The position numbers were made by a program, and so were the translations under genes. A stretch of DNA of 64,000 nucleotides from Triplophysa rosa. Lineage: Eukaryota; Chordata; Actinopteri; Cypriniformes; Nemacheilidae. The DNA lies in NCBI RefSeq assembly GCF_024868665.1, contig NW_026634122.1, positions 39,671 through 103,670 on the forward strand. The letters are read 5' to 3'. Below the pieces are notes generated by a model. It had not been told where the DNA came from, searched no databases, and saw nothing but the letters and a program-made list of their open reading frames with translations. This document shows, one piece after another, positions 46,439-58,147 of this stretch (positions within the stretch are counted from its first letter, which is position 1; every line of letters starts with the position of its first letter).

Positions 46439-47125
46439 NATGTTTTTTATTACGTTGTCATGTCTTTATTGTGTTAATCAGCTGTATTTTTTAAATTTTA
46501 TTTATTTATTATGCCTTAATTCAAAACAGACTAACAAGATTTAGACTGATTGGAATGCACAATTTCACCTTTCAAGCGTTTAACCCTTTGTCCCAAATCG
46601 GTTTACCATCAGACAAAGTGAATGCATTATAACAGATTTTCATTTTTTAAACAAGCAATCTAAATAATTGCCCCTGGCCTTTTTTATTACTCATCCCTGT
46701 ACAATACAACTTTATAGACACTTAGATCATTACTTATCAAAAACATGTTTAACTTTTGGTTTTCAGTCACTACAACATTGTCATTAATACTCCTTAAACG
46801 TGAAGTGGTTCATTTGAAAAAGTGATTACTTTAGCCTGCTTACACTGAAACTAAAATCCCACCCTCTGTGCAATTCACAGTCCAAAACCACGCCTCCTCT
46901 AAACACATGAATGTATTTCGTAAATCCACGTAACAAATTACAAACTAAATCATTCTCAAAACATGTACATACCTGTCCAAAAGAAAAACAACAATCACCT
47001 TTCACACCCTTTGCATGCCACAGCTGTCTCCATCATGTAATTCTGTCCACCCCTTGAAAGGATTCCAGACAACACAACCCTGTAAACTTTAATCTACGTC
47101 AGACTATCCACAAATCTTTGTACAA
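46439..47125 (-). repeat. Block X, copy 1 (inverted relative to copy 2)
   Basis: 687 bp, reverse complement of 51804-52490 with the same length. The first base is the ambiguous N at 46439. Non-coding; function unknown. It includes TGATGGAGACAGCTGTGGCA in the other strand and an AT-rich end. Confidence 0.9.
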
Positions 47126-47126
47126 G

Positions 47127-48724
47127 ATTTTTGAAAAATCATCAAAATGGATTTATTTTATTTTGGAATCAAAGTGTTTATTTATTGAAACATAGGTTAC
47201 AAGACAACAGCAGTTTATTATGTATATGAATATTGAGAGTTCTTGGGATAGCAAAAGGAATAGTAATTATGTTCTTGTTAGTAGACGTTGGTGAATAGAT
47301 GAGGTGCAGATGGTCAGCCATTGTACGTGTTGGTGAACATACAATTATTACAATATTGTAGAGATTTGAAACGGTGGGAGTGCAAGAGGAAACACCAGGA
47401 GACTGAGGAGAATGTTGGGAGATTGCTAGAGATATGGAGGTAGGTTTGTTTACAGGTAAGTTGCAATACATTTGTATGAGTTGTTTTTTCATAGGGGTGA
47501 TGGGACAATGTGTCTATGAAAGTGTCGTCGTCTTCTTGTTTGTTGCAAGACGGATGTTATGATATACTGTTCCGCCTTTTCACAAAAGTTAAGTGACGTC
47601 ATTGTGAAAAGGGCCTATTGGTACATATTATGCTTCTTGGTGCATTAATGTATTGAATAAATATCAGTGAGCAGACAAAGTAATTATATGAAATATAAAA
47701 TGTGTATTTATTTGTATGTTGGCAAAGGGCTTCTTGTGCATGTCGCCAGGTGGCGCTACAGCAGGTAGCACCCTTATTTCCCGCGGCTATTGGCAGTGCA
47801 CGTGGTAAACGATTGGAGACGTAGGATTATTTAGGCAAGTGTCTTGGTTATCATTGAAGGTGAATATGTTTAAAGAAAAGATATCGAATATTGTTACGTT
47901 TGTACGTTGATAAAGTTATACAATGTTATGAAGTGTTTGAAAAGTGGTACAGTTGTAACGATGGTTTCGGGTACATAAATGGCATTTTAGACGGTGATTT
48001 TGTATATGTATGTTTAGTATGTAGGTTAATGAAAAGGAACAATGGGGTCATGAAGTTTCATAGATAGATTAGTGATGGAGGATGTGCGTTATAGATGTTC
48101 GAGTGTGAGTGTGTGTATTTAAAAAAAGAAAAAAGCTCAATTTCACATGAGTTGCAAAATGCGTCATACAGTAACTCACTATGGTGGATTATCATAGATT
48201 GTCCTTCTGTTTTTGTTGGAATTACAGAAACTACAATCTCTGTATCACCACATTTCCACAAGGAAGAGAGCTGTAGTTTTAAGCAACTCTTAATCATATT
48301 TCATATGTAGGACTTTCCTATCACCCCTTTCACATACACACAGACCAACACAACTGCATTTCTGAACTATCGTCCAGCCACGGCAATTACCTTTGACAAA
48401 CCCTGCCGGGAAACCCGTTCTTCTTCCCCAGATAGAATTACACCTGCTGTGTAGTGGTTCATGATGTAAATGTCCCTTATCTCTAGCTGATTTGCAGCAA
48501 TATGAAACAGGCCTTCAATTATCTGCGACACTGAATTTGTAGAAAACAAATTATATAGTAAAACATACAATAATGTCCAAACCAACATAACATGTACTAA
48601 CAAACAGGCTAACCAACCAAATGTTCACTATTTACTCTTATTTTATGAGCTCACAGAATATTCATGACATGATTTGACAAAATTTTAGCATGTATTCCTT
48701 TATGGAACTACACAAGTATGAAAA
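47127..48724 (+). repeat. Block Y, copy 1
   Basis: 1598 bp, direct repeat of 52491-54088, of identical length with only a few substitutions seen (for example A/T at about 47392 and A/T at about 48247). It begins with a small palindrome GATTTTTGAAAAATC. It contains CGCCAGGTGGCGCTACAGCA near 47750. Short frames on both strands are preserved in both copies but show no domain. Confidence 0.9.
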
Positions 48725-49019
48725 GAAAATTCCAACTTTACGTCGCCTACTAGCCATTGGTGTGGCCGAAGTGTACGTTGGCGAGTGCAACTTTTGTGTC
48801 GGTGGAAAGGCGTTAGTTGCTGCACATAAAGATGAAATGATGCTTATTGTTACAAGCGGTGCTTGTATTGTAAATTATTACATTGCATTTTTTCTACATA
48901 TTGAACACGCAAGGAAAGTTAGACGGCCACAAGGACGAACAGGTAGGAACAATAGGAATGTTAAAGTATTATATATTGTTGTTGTATGTTGTTTGACAAG
49001 TAATCGATTTTTACTTTAA
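48690..49019 (+). other. Unidentified 109-codon open frame at the Y border
   Basis: It reads MELHKYEKKIPTLRRLLAIG, then VYVGECNFCVGGKALVAAHK and a hydrophobic stretch LIVTSGACIVNYYIAFFLHI, ending in a basic RKVRRPQGRTGR. It starts within the last 35 bp of block Y and continues into unique sequence, so copy 2 of Y lacks the rest. A possible donor (ACAG|GTAGGA) follows RTG. Product unknown. Confidence 0.25.
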
Positions 49020-49066
49020 AATGTTTATTTGTTTCGTGTAGTTGGAATAGTAGATTATGGAAGTGT

Positions 49067-49564
49067 GTGGAGTTTAGGGACGACCGCAGCTCACGTGTTT
49101 TGACAACGTGGTGGTGGTGTTGTTGTATAATGACAAATTATGTGCAAATTCTTATAATGTTCCAGCCGGCGTCAAGCCCTATCCAGCCGGCGTCAAGCCC
49201 TGTCCAGCCGGCCTTCCAGCCGGCGTCAAGCCCTGTCCAGCCGGCCTTTCAGCCGGCGTCAAGCCCCGTCCAGCCGGCCTTCCAGCCGGTCTTTCAGCCG
49301 GTCCCCAGTCCGGCAGCCAAGCCGGCCCCGGAAAGACCCCCAGGGTCAAAGACTATCCCCCCAGGACTCCTCCTCCGCCCTCGAGCACAGCCGGGGACTA
49401 AGACTGTTCCCCCTTCTCCCCTCCCCCATGGACTGCCTTCCATGAGCCAGTGTTTGGCCCCTCCCCCCTCCCTTTATTATTTTATTAATGATCAGACAAG
49501 TTTAAAATATAGAAGTGATCTGACAGTCGACTCACACGGATATATTCACAACACAGTGTCATAG
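49067..49564 (+). other. Proline-rich open frame with 33-bp tandem repeats
   Basis: A 165-codon frame. From about 49160 it repeats an 11-residue unit (PVQPAFQPASS) encoded by a GC-rich 33-bp unit (CAGCCGGCGTCAAGCCCTGT plus CCAGCCGGCCTTC), about 3.5 copies, then PAAKPAPERPPGSKTIPPG. The GC content stands out from the surrounding AT-rich DNA. It may be an exon of a low-complexity protein or a transposon-borne proline-rich region. There is no recognisable globular domain and the start is uncertain. Confidence 0.35.
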
Positions 49565-49689
49565 AGAAAAGGGAATTATATTATTTTATTCAAGCAACCA
49601 ATCAATCTCCGGAAATCTTCATGAAGCTCTGAAGCCACGCCCTAGCAACCATTGGTGATCACACTACCAACCCAAACATAAAAAGAAAT

Positions 49690-50470
49690 ATAGCTGCAAG
49701 CAGCAATTGTGGGTTCGAGCGATATATGGCCACCTTTGCCTTTGTCGAGTAGGGTCAGGACTTGTACCCTAACATACCCACGATGGAGGATAGTCCTCCC
49801 ACACTTATAAAGTTGAGAAAGATGGTCAGTATTGCTTCATACAGACTATGCATGCTTACATATACATATAGTATACATATATAACTGTCCTTCCTGTTTG
49901 CTAACATGAGTTAAAAGAGCCCACTCTCATTTTCCTACAATGTTATGATGTAGAGATGTAGGTGTTGATCAACGGTTGCTATGCTATCTGTGTTGGGTTG
50001 CTAGGGAGTGGTTTGGGTCCTGCCAATGATGACAATCCAAGGTATGAGTGAAACGAACTAACCCCCATGTCTCTACGGTGTTCTTATGCAGAGATATGGG
50101 TCTTGCGAAACAGTTGGTAATGTGCTCTGTTTGGTTGGTAAGAAGTGGCTTGGCAGTTGCCAATTGATGGTACTACAAGCCACGAGTGAAACGAATCAAC
50201 CTTCACATGTCTGCAATCTTTTGATGCAGAGATATAGGTATTGGTAAACGGTTGCTAAGGTACTTTGTTTGGTTGCTAGGCAGTGGATTTGCAGCTGCTT
50301 ATTGATGATACACCAACCCATGAGTGAAACGAAGCAAACACAATCTCTATGTGATGTTCTGACGCAGAGATATAGATCTTGGTAAATGATTGCTAAGGTA
50401 TGCTGTTTGGTTGCTAGGGAGTGTGGCCTGGCAGCTGCCAATTGATGATAGACCAAAGGATTCTTGCCAG
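49690..50470. repeat. GCTGCAAGCAGC-family element with about 135-bp tandem units
   Basis: Opens AAATATAGCTGCAAGCAGC and GGGTTCGAGC. GCAGAGATAT(A/G)GG-type motifs recur at about 49948, 50086, 50221 and 50351. The units also hold GTTTGGTTGCTAGG and AGTGAAACGAA. They are the reverse of the 41740-42235 units, and more diverged. Confidence 0.75.
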
Positions 50471-51127
50471 TAAGAATGATAAATATACCCCCATGGCTCT
50501 AAGATAACCCTGTTTGAGTTGCAAGTGTCATCAGCAATGTTTGCTTGGGTGTGGCTTCAGAGATTCATGAAGATTTCAGGGTAATGATTGGTTGTTTTGG
50601 TTCTATGAAATTGGGTTTGAAGATATTCATCTGAGCTAACTGTTAGAGCACCATCATATTTTAAACTTAGATAATTAATAAAATAATACTGTTAATTACT
50701 GCAATATGAAAAAGGTTAAAGAAGTACACATTAAAAAAAATCAACAGAGCAAAATGATAACAGAATGCCAGAGGGTCTCCTGTAGATCAGTCTTTTATGT
50801 CGGAACCAAATTGTACTGTGTACTGTGGTCATTTTTTGGATTCAGTTATTTATAATCATGAGGAAAGACAGAAAAGCAGACATACACTTTTTAAAATAAT
50901 ATGTAATGATTAAATTGATTGATTACAAAGAGATAATGAGTGATAATTTACTGCTATCTTGTTGTTATAATGGATACTATAAGAATATTGAACAAAGGCT
51001 TATGAAGCTTTTTAAGTTATATGAATTAATACATTGTTTGAGGAGAGACCCCCCTCATATGATTGTAAAGTGCTTTGGGTGTACAGCAATACACAGAAAA
51101 ACGCTATATAAATGCCTCATTCATTCA
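50471..51127. other. Unassigned DNA ending in a SINE/LINE-like tail
   Basis: Mostly AT-rich. AGTGCTTTGGGTGTACAGCA followed by AACGCTATATAAATGCC (51067-51115) is a tail of the kind shared by fish SINEs and LINEs. No head with polymerase III boxes is visible upstream. Confidence 0.4.
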
Positions 51128-51508
51128 TGTTCTTCGTGGACGTTGCTCGGTGGCTTTGGTCGGGGTCACTGAGTGCAGCTATGACACGTCAGAGGAGATC
51201 TGGCCCTCCCGGCTGAGCCTGGTTTCTCCCGAGGTTTTTTTTTCTCCATTATTCAGCATTGGAGTTTGGGTTCCTCGCCACAGCAGAGCAGTGCAGTGTT
51301 GGCTTGCTCACCGGGAGACTGCATTTATTTATTTATTCATTTATTTATTAGATATTATTTATTATAATGATCTTGCTTGGTCTATAAACACCATGCACTG
51401 TGCTGTGTTTTACCTTTCTGTGTTTTTCTTATTTGCTCCTGTGAAGCTGCTTTGGAACAATGCACATTGTGAAAAGCGCTATATAAATAAAATTGAATGA
51501 ATTGAATT
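51128..51508 (+). mobile_element. L2-type LINE 3' end fragment
   Basis: It has the same layout as the 3' UTRs at 33380-33917 and 55120-55647: CTCCCGAGGTTTTTTTT, TGGGTTCCTCGCCACAG, and the terminus GTGAAAAGCGCTATATAAAT then AAAATTGAATG. No ORF remains. Confidence 0.7.
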
Positions 51509-51803
51509 CATTCATGTAAGAAATTGCATGTTTGTTTGTTTTAGCAAGATGTGCAATAGCTGTAAATGTGAAGTTAATTGGATCATTTATAGGCAGGGTG
51601 GGTGATCCTGTTTAGGCACATTTTTTTGTCATGTTGGTAGGAAATCTCTTTACATACTGATCAAGAAGTATAGTGGTCAAATAAAGTTTTTATAATTATG
51701 TATCATCTGTGAAAGGCGTAGAACTTAATTAACATTGGTTTATCTTTTACTGTGTTCAGATTGCTCAGTGTGAAAAATTGCTCTGACCGCACTGTCAACA
51801 ATG

Positions 51804-52490
51804 TTGTACAAAGATTTGTGGATAGTCTGACGTAGATTAAAGTTTACAGGGTTGTGTTGTCTGGAATCCTTTCAAGGGGTGGACAGAATTACATGATGGA
51901 GACAGCTGTGGCATGCAAAGGGTGTGAAAGGTGATTGTTGTTTTTCTTTTGGACAGGTATGTACATGTTTTGAGAATGATTTAGTTTGTAATTTGTTACG
52001 TGGATTTACGAAATACATTCATGTGTTTAGAGGAGGCGTGGTTTTGGACTGTGAATTGCACAGAGGGTGGGATTTTAGTTTCAGTGTAAGCAGGCTAAAG
52101 TAATCACTTTTTCAAATGAACCACTTCACGTTTAAGGAGTATTAATGACAATGTTGTAGTGACTGAAAACCAAAAGTTAAACATGTTTTTGATAAGTAAT
52201 GATCTAAGTGTCTATAAAGTTGTATTGTACAGGGATGAGTAATAAAAAAGGCCAGGGGCAATTATTTAGATTGCTTGTTTAAAAAATGAAAATCTGTTAT
52301 AATGCATTCACTTTGTCTGATGGTAAACCGATTTGGGACAAAGGGTTAAACGCTTGAAAGGTGAAATTGTGCATTCCAATCAGTCTAAATCTTGTTAGTC
52401 TGTTTTGAATTAAGGCATAATAAATAAATAAAATTTAAAAAATACAGCTGATTAACACAATAAAGACATGACAACGTAATAAAAAACATG
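51804..52490 (+). repeat. Block X, copy 2
   Basis: 687 bp, the reverse complement of 46439-47125, lying directly against block Y copy 2. It starts TTGTACAAAGATTTGTGG and ends GTAATAAAAAACATG. Confidence 0.9.
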
Positions 52491-54088
52491 ATTTTTGAAA
52501 AATCATCAAAATGGATTTATTTTATTTTGGAATCAAAGTGTTTATTTATTGAAACATAGGTTACAAGACAACAGCAGTTTATTATGTATATGAATATTGA
52601 GAGTTCTTGGGATAGCAAAAGGAATAGTAATTATGTTCTTGTTAGTAGACGTTGGTGAATAGATGAGGTGCAGATGGTCAGCCATTGTACGTGTTGGTGA
52701 ACATACAATTATTACAATATTGTAGAGATTTGAAACGGTGGGAGTGCAAGAGGTAACACCAGGAGACTGAGGAGAATGTTGGGAGATTGCTAGAGATATG
52801 GAGGTAGGTTTGTTTACAGGTAAGTTGCAATACATTTGTATGAGTTGTTTTTTCATAGGGGTGATGGGACAATGTGTCTATGAAAGTGTCGTCGTCTTCT
52901 TGTTTGTTGCAAGACGGATGTTATGATATACTGTTCCGCCTTTTCACAAAAGTTAAGTGACGTCATTGTGAAAAGGGCCTATTGGTACATATTATGCTTC
53001 TTGGTGCATTAATGTATTGAATAAATATCAGTGAGCAGACAAAGTAATTATATGAAATATAAAATGTGTATTTATTTGTATGTTGGCAAAGGGCTTCTTG
53101 TGCATGTCGCCAGGTGGCGCTACAGCAGGTAGCACCCTTATTTCCCGCGGCTATTGGCAGTGCACGTGGTAAACGATTGGAGACGTAGGATTATTTAGGC
53201 AAGTGTCTTGGTTATCATTGAAGGTGAATATGTTTAAAGAAAAGATATCGAATATTGTTACGTTTGTACGTTGATAAAGTTATACAATGTTATGAAGTGT
53301 TTGAAAAGTGGTACAGTTGTAACGATGGTTTCGGGTACATAAATGGCATTTTAGACGGTGATTTTGTATATGTATGTTTAGTATGTAGGTTAATGAAAAG
53401 GAACAATGGGGTCATGAAGTTTCATAGATAGATTAGTGATGGAGGATGTGCGTTATAGATGTTCGAGTGTGAGTGTGTGTATTTAAAAAAAGAAAAAAGC
53501 TCAATTTCACATGAGTTGCAAAATGCGTCATACAGTAACTCACTATGGTGGATTATCATAGATTGTCCTTCTGTTTTTGTTGGAATTACAGAAACTACAA
53601 TCTCTGTATCTCCACATTTCCACAAGGAAGAGAGCTGTAGTTTTAAGCAACTCTTAATCATATTTCATATGTAGGACTTTCCTATCACCCCTTTCACATA
53701 CACACAGACCAACACAACTGCATTTCTGAACTATCGTCCAGCCACGGCAATTACCTTTGACAAACCCTGCCGGGAAACCCGTTCTTCTTCCCCAGATAGA
53801 ATTACACCTGCTGTGTAGTGGTTCATGATGTAAATGTCCCTTATCTCTAGCTGATTTGCAGCAATATGAAACAGGCCTTCAATTATCTGCGACACTGAAT
53901 TTGTAGAAAACAAATTATATAGTAAAACATACAATAATGTCCAAACCAACATAACATGTACTAACAAACAGGCTAACCAACCAAATGTTCACTATTTACT
54001 CTTATTTTATGAGCTCACAGAATATTCATGACATGATTTGACAAAATTTTAGCATGTATTCCTTTATGGAACTACACAAGTATGAAAA
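52491..54088 (+). repeat. Block Y, copy 2
   Basis: 1598 bp, equal in length to 47127-48724 at a constant offset of 5364 bp. It ends at CACAAGTATGAAAA, after which sequence diverges completely into an A/T-rich tract. Confidence 0.9.
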
Positions 54089-54454
54089 TAAAAAAATAAA
54101 GATTACATTTTTAAAATGAATAATAATTAACTAAATAAATGTATAAAATCTGTATGTGTAATATATTATATTAACATTATTATAAATATAAGATATAAAT
54201 ATAAATAGACAAAATATAAGCAAATAAATAAATAAGATGTATTATTATATTTATAATATAATATTATTATTATATAATTATATTGTATCGTATTGTACCG
54301 TATCGCAACGTGTCGTATCGTATCATATCATATCATATCATATCATATTCATTTTAATTAATAGAAAATTATAATATCGAGTTTGGCCTCCTAAAAGACA
54401 GACGCTGATCATCTTCTAAAAGTTTGAGGTCTTGTGTTGTGATATAAATCATAG
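54089..54454. repeat. AT-rich tract with pentanucleotide microsatellite
   Basis: Runs of TATAAATATAA are followed by TCGTA/TCATA repeats (about 54284-54350, with CGTATCGTATCATATCATAT). No coding content. Confidence 0.7.
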
Positions 54455-55422
54455 CATTAACTTTAAATCTTGCTTATTACCTATAAAGCCCTACATGGTT
54501 TAGCTCCTCAGTACTTGAGTGAACTCCTCTTGTTTTACAGTCCTTCACGTGCATTACGCTCTCAGGCGTCCTGTCAGTTGGTAATACCTAGAATTTCAAA
54601 ATCAAGTGCAGGTGGTAGATCCTTTTCCTATCTAGCGCCTAAACTTTGGAATAGTCTTCCCTGCACTGTCAGGGAGGCAGACACACTCTGTCAGTTTAAA
54701 TCTAGACTAAAGACGCATCTTTTTAATCTTGCATACACTACTCTTCCATAATATAAATCTTCAGAGGGTTTAGGCTGCATTAGTTAGATCAACCGGAACC
54801 AAAAACACAACTGATGTACTTGTTGCATCAAAGAGTACAGAACAGTACTCTACTCTCAGCCAGTCTTGTCTCATTGTTCCAAGGTTACCACAGCGAGCAG
54901 GATGCAGTTCATGGCCTGACCTGATGGTAGAGCGGAGAATGGGAAGTGGGGACCTGACAAGAGCTGAGATGATAGAGCTGGATAAAGAAGGACGCGGTCT
55001 CTTGACATGTCTTCACCACAAAACTTCAAATGCTATTAGATTATTAATGATAATCTTAAACTATAATTTATTTTATTATTAAGTTTATTTATTTTATTTA
55101 GCCTTGTTGTGCAAGTTCTCTGGAGCTTGTGCAGAGGCAGCAGCTTTTGCCAGAGGGGAACTGGAATCCCCTGGTTGGGCCTGGGTTCTCCTGAGGTTTT
55201 TTTTCTCGATTAGAGTTTTGGGTTCCTCGCCACCGTTTGCATACTGTTTTTGCACTATCTGCCTGACCGGGGGGGCTGCTTTAGAATCTTAAAGTTTTAC
55301 TTAATTAATATTGCATATAGGAATTTATTATCTGTTATATTTGACCTGTGCTTCTCTCTCCTTTATCCTAAATGTGTGCTCTCACTGAGCGTGTGTGTGT
55401 GTGCGTACTTGTCTGTGTACGT

Positions 55423-55455
<33 letters not shown>

Positions 55456-55647
55456 GGTGTGTGTGCGTGTTGTGTGTGTGGAGTGTTTTGTGTGTGGGTG
55501 TGTCTGTCTTCTGTGTTTTCAACCTTTTCTTGTTTTTGCAGGTACAACTTTGATTGTTTTGCTTGTAGTCAATGTGTCTCATGTACAGCTGCTTTGTAAC
55601 AATGAAAATTGTAAAAGCGCTATATAAATAAAGTTGAGTTGAGAGTT
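54455..55647 (+). mobile_element. L2-type LINE, 3' end copy
   Basis: Begins within ORF2 (TTAACTTTAAATCTTGCTT) and matches 32751-33917. The last 94 codons of ORF2 are open (54470-54751: FKSRLKTHLFNLAYTTLP at the end), unlike the frameshifted copy at 32820-33045. It has a GT microsatellite at about 55388-55480 and the terminal GCGCTATATAAATAAAGTTG. It is 5' truncated. Confidence 0.9.
54470..54751 (+). pseudogene. LINE ORF2 C-terminal fragment
   Basis: 93 codons of the region after the RT domain: ITYKALHGLAPQYLSELLLF, SKSSAGGRSFSYLAPKLWNS, LPCTVREADTLCQFKSRL. This is the usual conserved C-terminal block of vertebrate L2/CR1-like ORF2. It is a dead fragment because the RT and endonuclease are absent; the ATG is incidental. 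Confidence 0.8.
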
Positions 55648-56454
55648 GAGAGTAATAAGTTCCATAGAATTTTTAAGTTGACTTTCGAGTCAACCTTGAC
55701 TCCAACTTTAAAAAGTTTGTTTGTTCAAGTAGCTTAACAGTTCATTCAACTACAATGGTTTAATCAGTTGAACTTTTGGAAAGCACCTGCAATTGTTTGG
55801 TCCTAAATTAAAACTAAAATACACTACAGCAAAGATCCTCAATTCCAAACTTTGGTATCCACTTTCCTGCAGAGCCCAACTAAAGCGAACACTGATCACA
55901 TTAATGGTGATTATTTTTCAACATTACTTCCGCATGCAAACGTTATATTGATTGAATGACATTGACAAATCAACAATTTGTAACATTGATTCAATGGTTT
56001 TCATCTGCTCTCTTGCTATCAGGGCTTCTTGCAACTTCTTAGTAATCCTGAAGATCTTGATGAGTTTATTCATGTGTGTTTGATTAGGGTTGGAGCTAAA
56101 CTCTGCAGAAAAGTGGATCTCAAGGTTTGGAGTTGAGGGCCTCTGCTGTAGTGTATTTTAGTTTAAATTTAGGTTTCACCTTAGTTTAAACAACATATAA
56201 ACACAAAGTAAATGCTTTCATTTAAATTGACCAAACCATTGCAGGTGCTTTCCAAAAGTTCTACTGATTTTAGTTGAATGAACTGTAAAACTAGTTGAGC
56301 AAACATACTTTTTAAAGTTGGAGTCAAGGTTGGGTCAACTAGAAAATAACATTTCAGGTAACTCTTTTGGAGAAAGAAATTGAGTCAACTTAAAAATTAT
56401 ATGGAACTAGTTACTACAGAATAACTAGCTGAGTCAATATTTTTTTACAGTGTA
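55648..56454. mobile_element. Long-TIR non-autonomous DNA element (fold-back)
   Basis: About 200 bp on the left (from AAGTTCCATAGAATTTTTAA) is repeated in inverted form on the right, up to ACAGTGTA at 56454. Matching blocks include GTCAACCTTGACTCCAACTT, TTTTGGAAAGCACCTGCAAT and TACACTACAGCA. The left arm is shorter, so the outer left end is missing. The centre (55827-56148) carries a MITE-like CTCAATTCCAAACTTTGG core. Confidence 0.7.
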
Positions 56455-57480
56455 CAAGATAGTTTAAAAAAAAAAAAAGGCACACATACATCTATTTTGT
56501 GTTGGAATTTTCAATCTCAAAGATATGAGCCTAAAACAGTAATTGTTATTTGGAATATTGTCTGCAAAGATATCTGCTGTCATATGTCATATAGACTTCT
56601 TATAAGATGTTTGTAGGAGTTTATGATGTAGAATGGATGCTACATCAGTATTTTCTATGTGTTTAAGCAATGTGTTTTTAAATAGGAAATATTGGTTAGT
56701 AGAGGTGTACCCTTGTGCTCTCTGGATGAAATTTTGTGCTAATATGAGATTACAAATGAACATCTTGTTCCGTCTCATGGTTGTTTTAGGTGCAAGAAAA
56801 GCATGCCAAAAAAGGCAAAGTGAAGTTGAGGGATTATTTACCCGATGTCTCTGATCTTTTGTGAGACAGAGAGACCGGAAGAAATACTTCACAGCATTAT
56901 TACAAGAGCTCAGGAAAAATAGCCGTGTAGTGGTGTTGATCCATAGCGTCACAAACGTTTCAATAGTGCCGAAAAGACAGATATGTGTTAATAATTAGAA
57001 AAATAAGAGATATGATTCTTATTCATTCATTTTTTTATTTTTTCAGAACATTATAGATAAGTAATTTGATTTTGTTTGTTTGACTCATGTTCTCACCGTC
57101 CGACAGAGAAAGGTAAGTTAAGTGTAAAGTTATCTGCAGTTATTTTATGTTATTGTCAAATCAGCCATATGTACTTATATGTACTCTTTGTTGATATGAA
57201 GATGCAGGATAAGCACACGTGTCATAAAAGGGTGTCAAAGTTGTGATGGTAAGTGTAACGTAATCATTTAAGGCAATNTTTTTTCAGAATTACAATATTG
57301 AATGTAGACAAATAGAGGAAATAGTCAAAAGACATTTAAGATTTACGTAAGAAATGTTAGTTTTGAGTTTTAATTCAACAGGAAAGAAATGTAAATTGAT
57401 GACAATAGGTGAAATTGAACACATTTAAGTAAGTCTAGGGTTTCAGGTGACTAATACTGTTTGTGTGTTTCTCATTTGCA
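56455..57480. other. Unassigned DNA with a few exon-like scraps
   Basis: VQEKHAKKGKVKLRDYLPDV follows an acceptor-like GTTGTTTTAG near 56790 and is open for 24 codons. An isolated N occurs at 57278. Nothing firmer can be said. Confidence 0.3.
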
Positions 57481-57630
57481 GGAGAGACAGACATAATGGT
57501 GAATTCATATTCATCGTTAGGATGTGTCCGCCAGCTTCAATTTGCGTTTGATAACTTAAATCACAAAGTTGATGAGCAGACACTGAAAGACATAGTAGAA
57601 GATCCCAGGGAGTATCAAAGGGTATTAGTA
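57481..57630 (+). pseudogene. Candidate exon upstream of the OB-fold remnant
   Basis: After CTCATTTGCAG the plus strand reads GETDIMVNSYSSLGCVRQLQ, then FAFDNLNHKVDEQTLKDIVE and DPREYQR, with a possible donor at AAAGG|GTATTA. It may be the 5' coding exon of the element that carries the next feature. The protein family is not recognised. Confidence 0.35.
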
Positions 57631-58147
57631 GTCTTTATTGAATTTGGTGTTTACTGTTAATTTGTAAAGTTTGTCAATTTGTTTGATGAGTAAATCAAGA
57701 GAGAATTTGGGGATTGAATGAAACGTCTGTAACATATTTCTTGTTTTTCACATTTTCGGAAGTAGTAGATGCAACGGGGACCCAATTGTAGCACCGAAAC
57801 GCAGAAAAGATTATTTACATTCGTTGAGTCCTTTAAAACAGTGTTTTTCAAATGTGTTCATGCATAATTTGCATGTGTTGTTTATTTTAACAGATTTGAG
57901 TCAAATCTGTTTATTGAGGTAGTGATTCATGAAGTGAAATAAGCATGCATAGATTAGGCTGACATACAAAGTGTGTAGAGCTGTGGGTAGGTCTCGTGAG
58001 GATGGGGATTGACAACTATTCTCATGAATGTTTTATCACCTTTATTTAACAGTAGAAACATATTATTATAGTTATTATTGTATCTTAGTTGTCCTAATCT
58101 TGTTTCAAGTTGTATGCATGTTATTTAAACTGGATTTATTTTTTTAG

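Noticed and set aside
47178..47492. 104-codon minus-strand frame repeated at 52542-52856 as a conserved gene
   Set aside because: Conservation is explained by recent duplication of block Y; one substitution falls in it and there is no domain.
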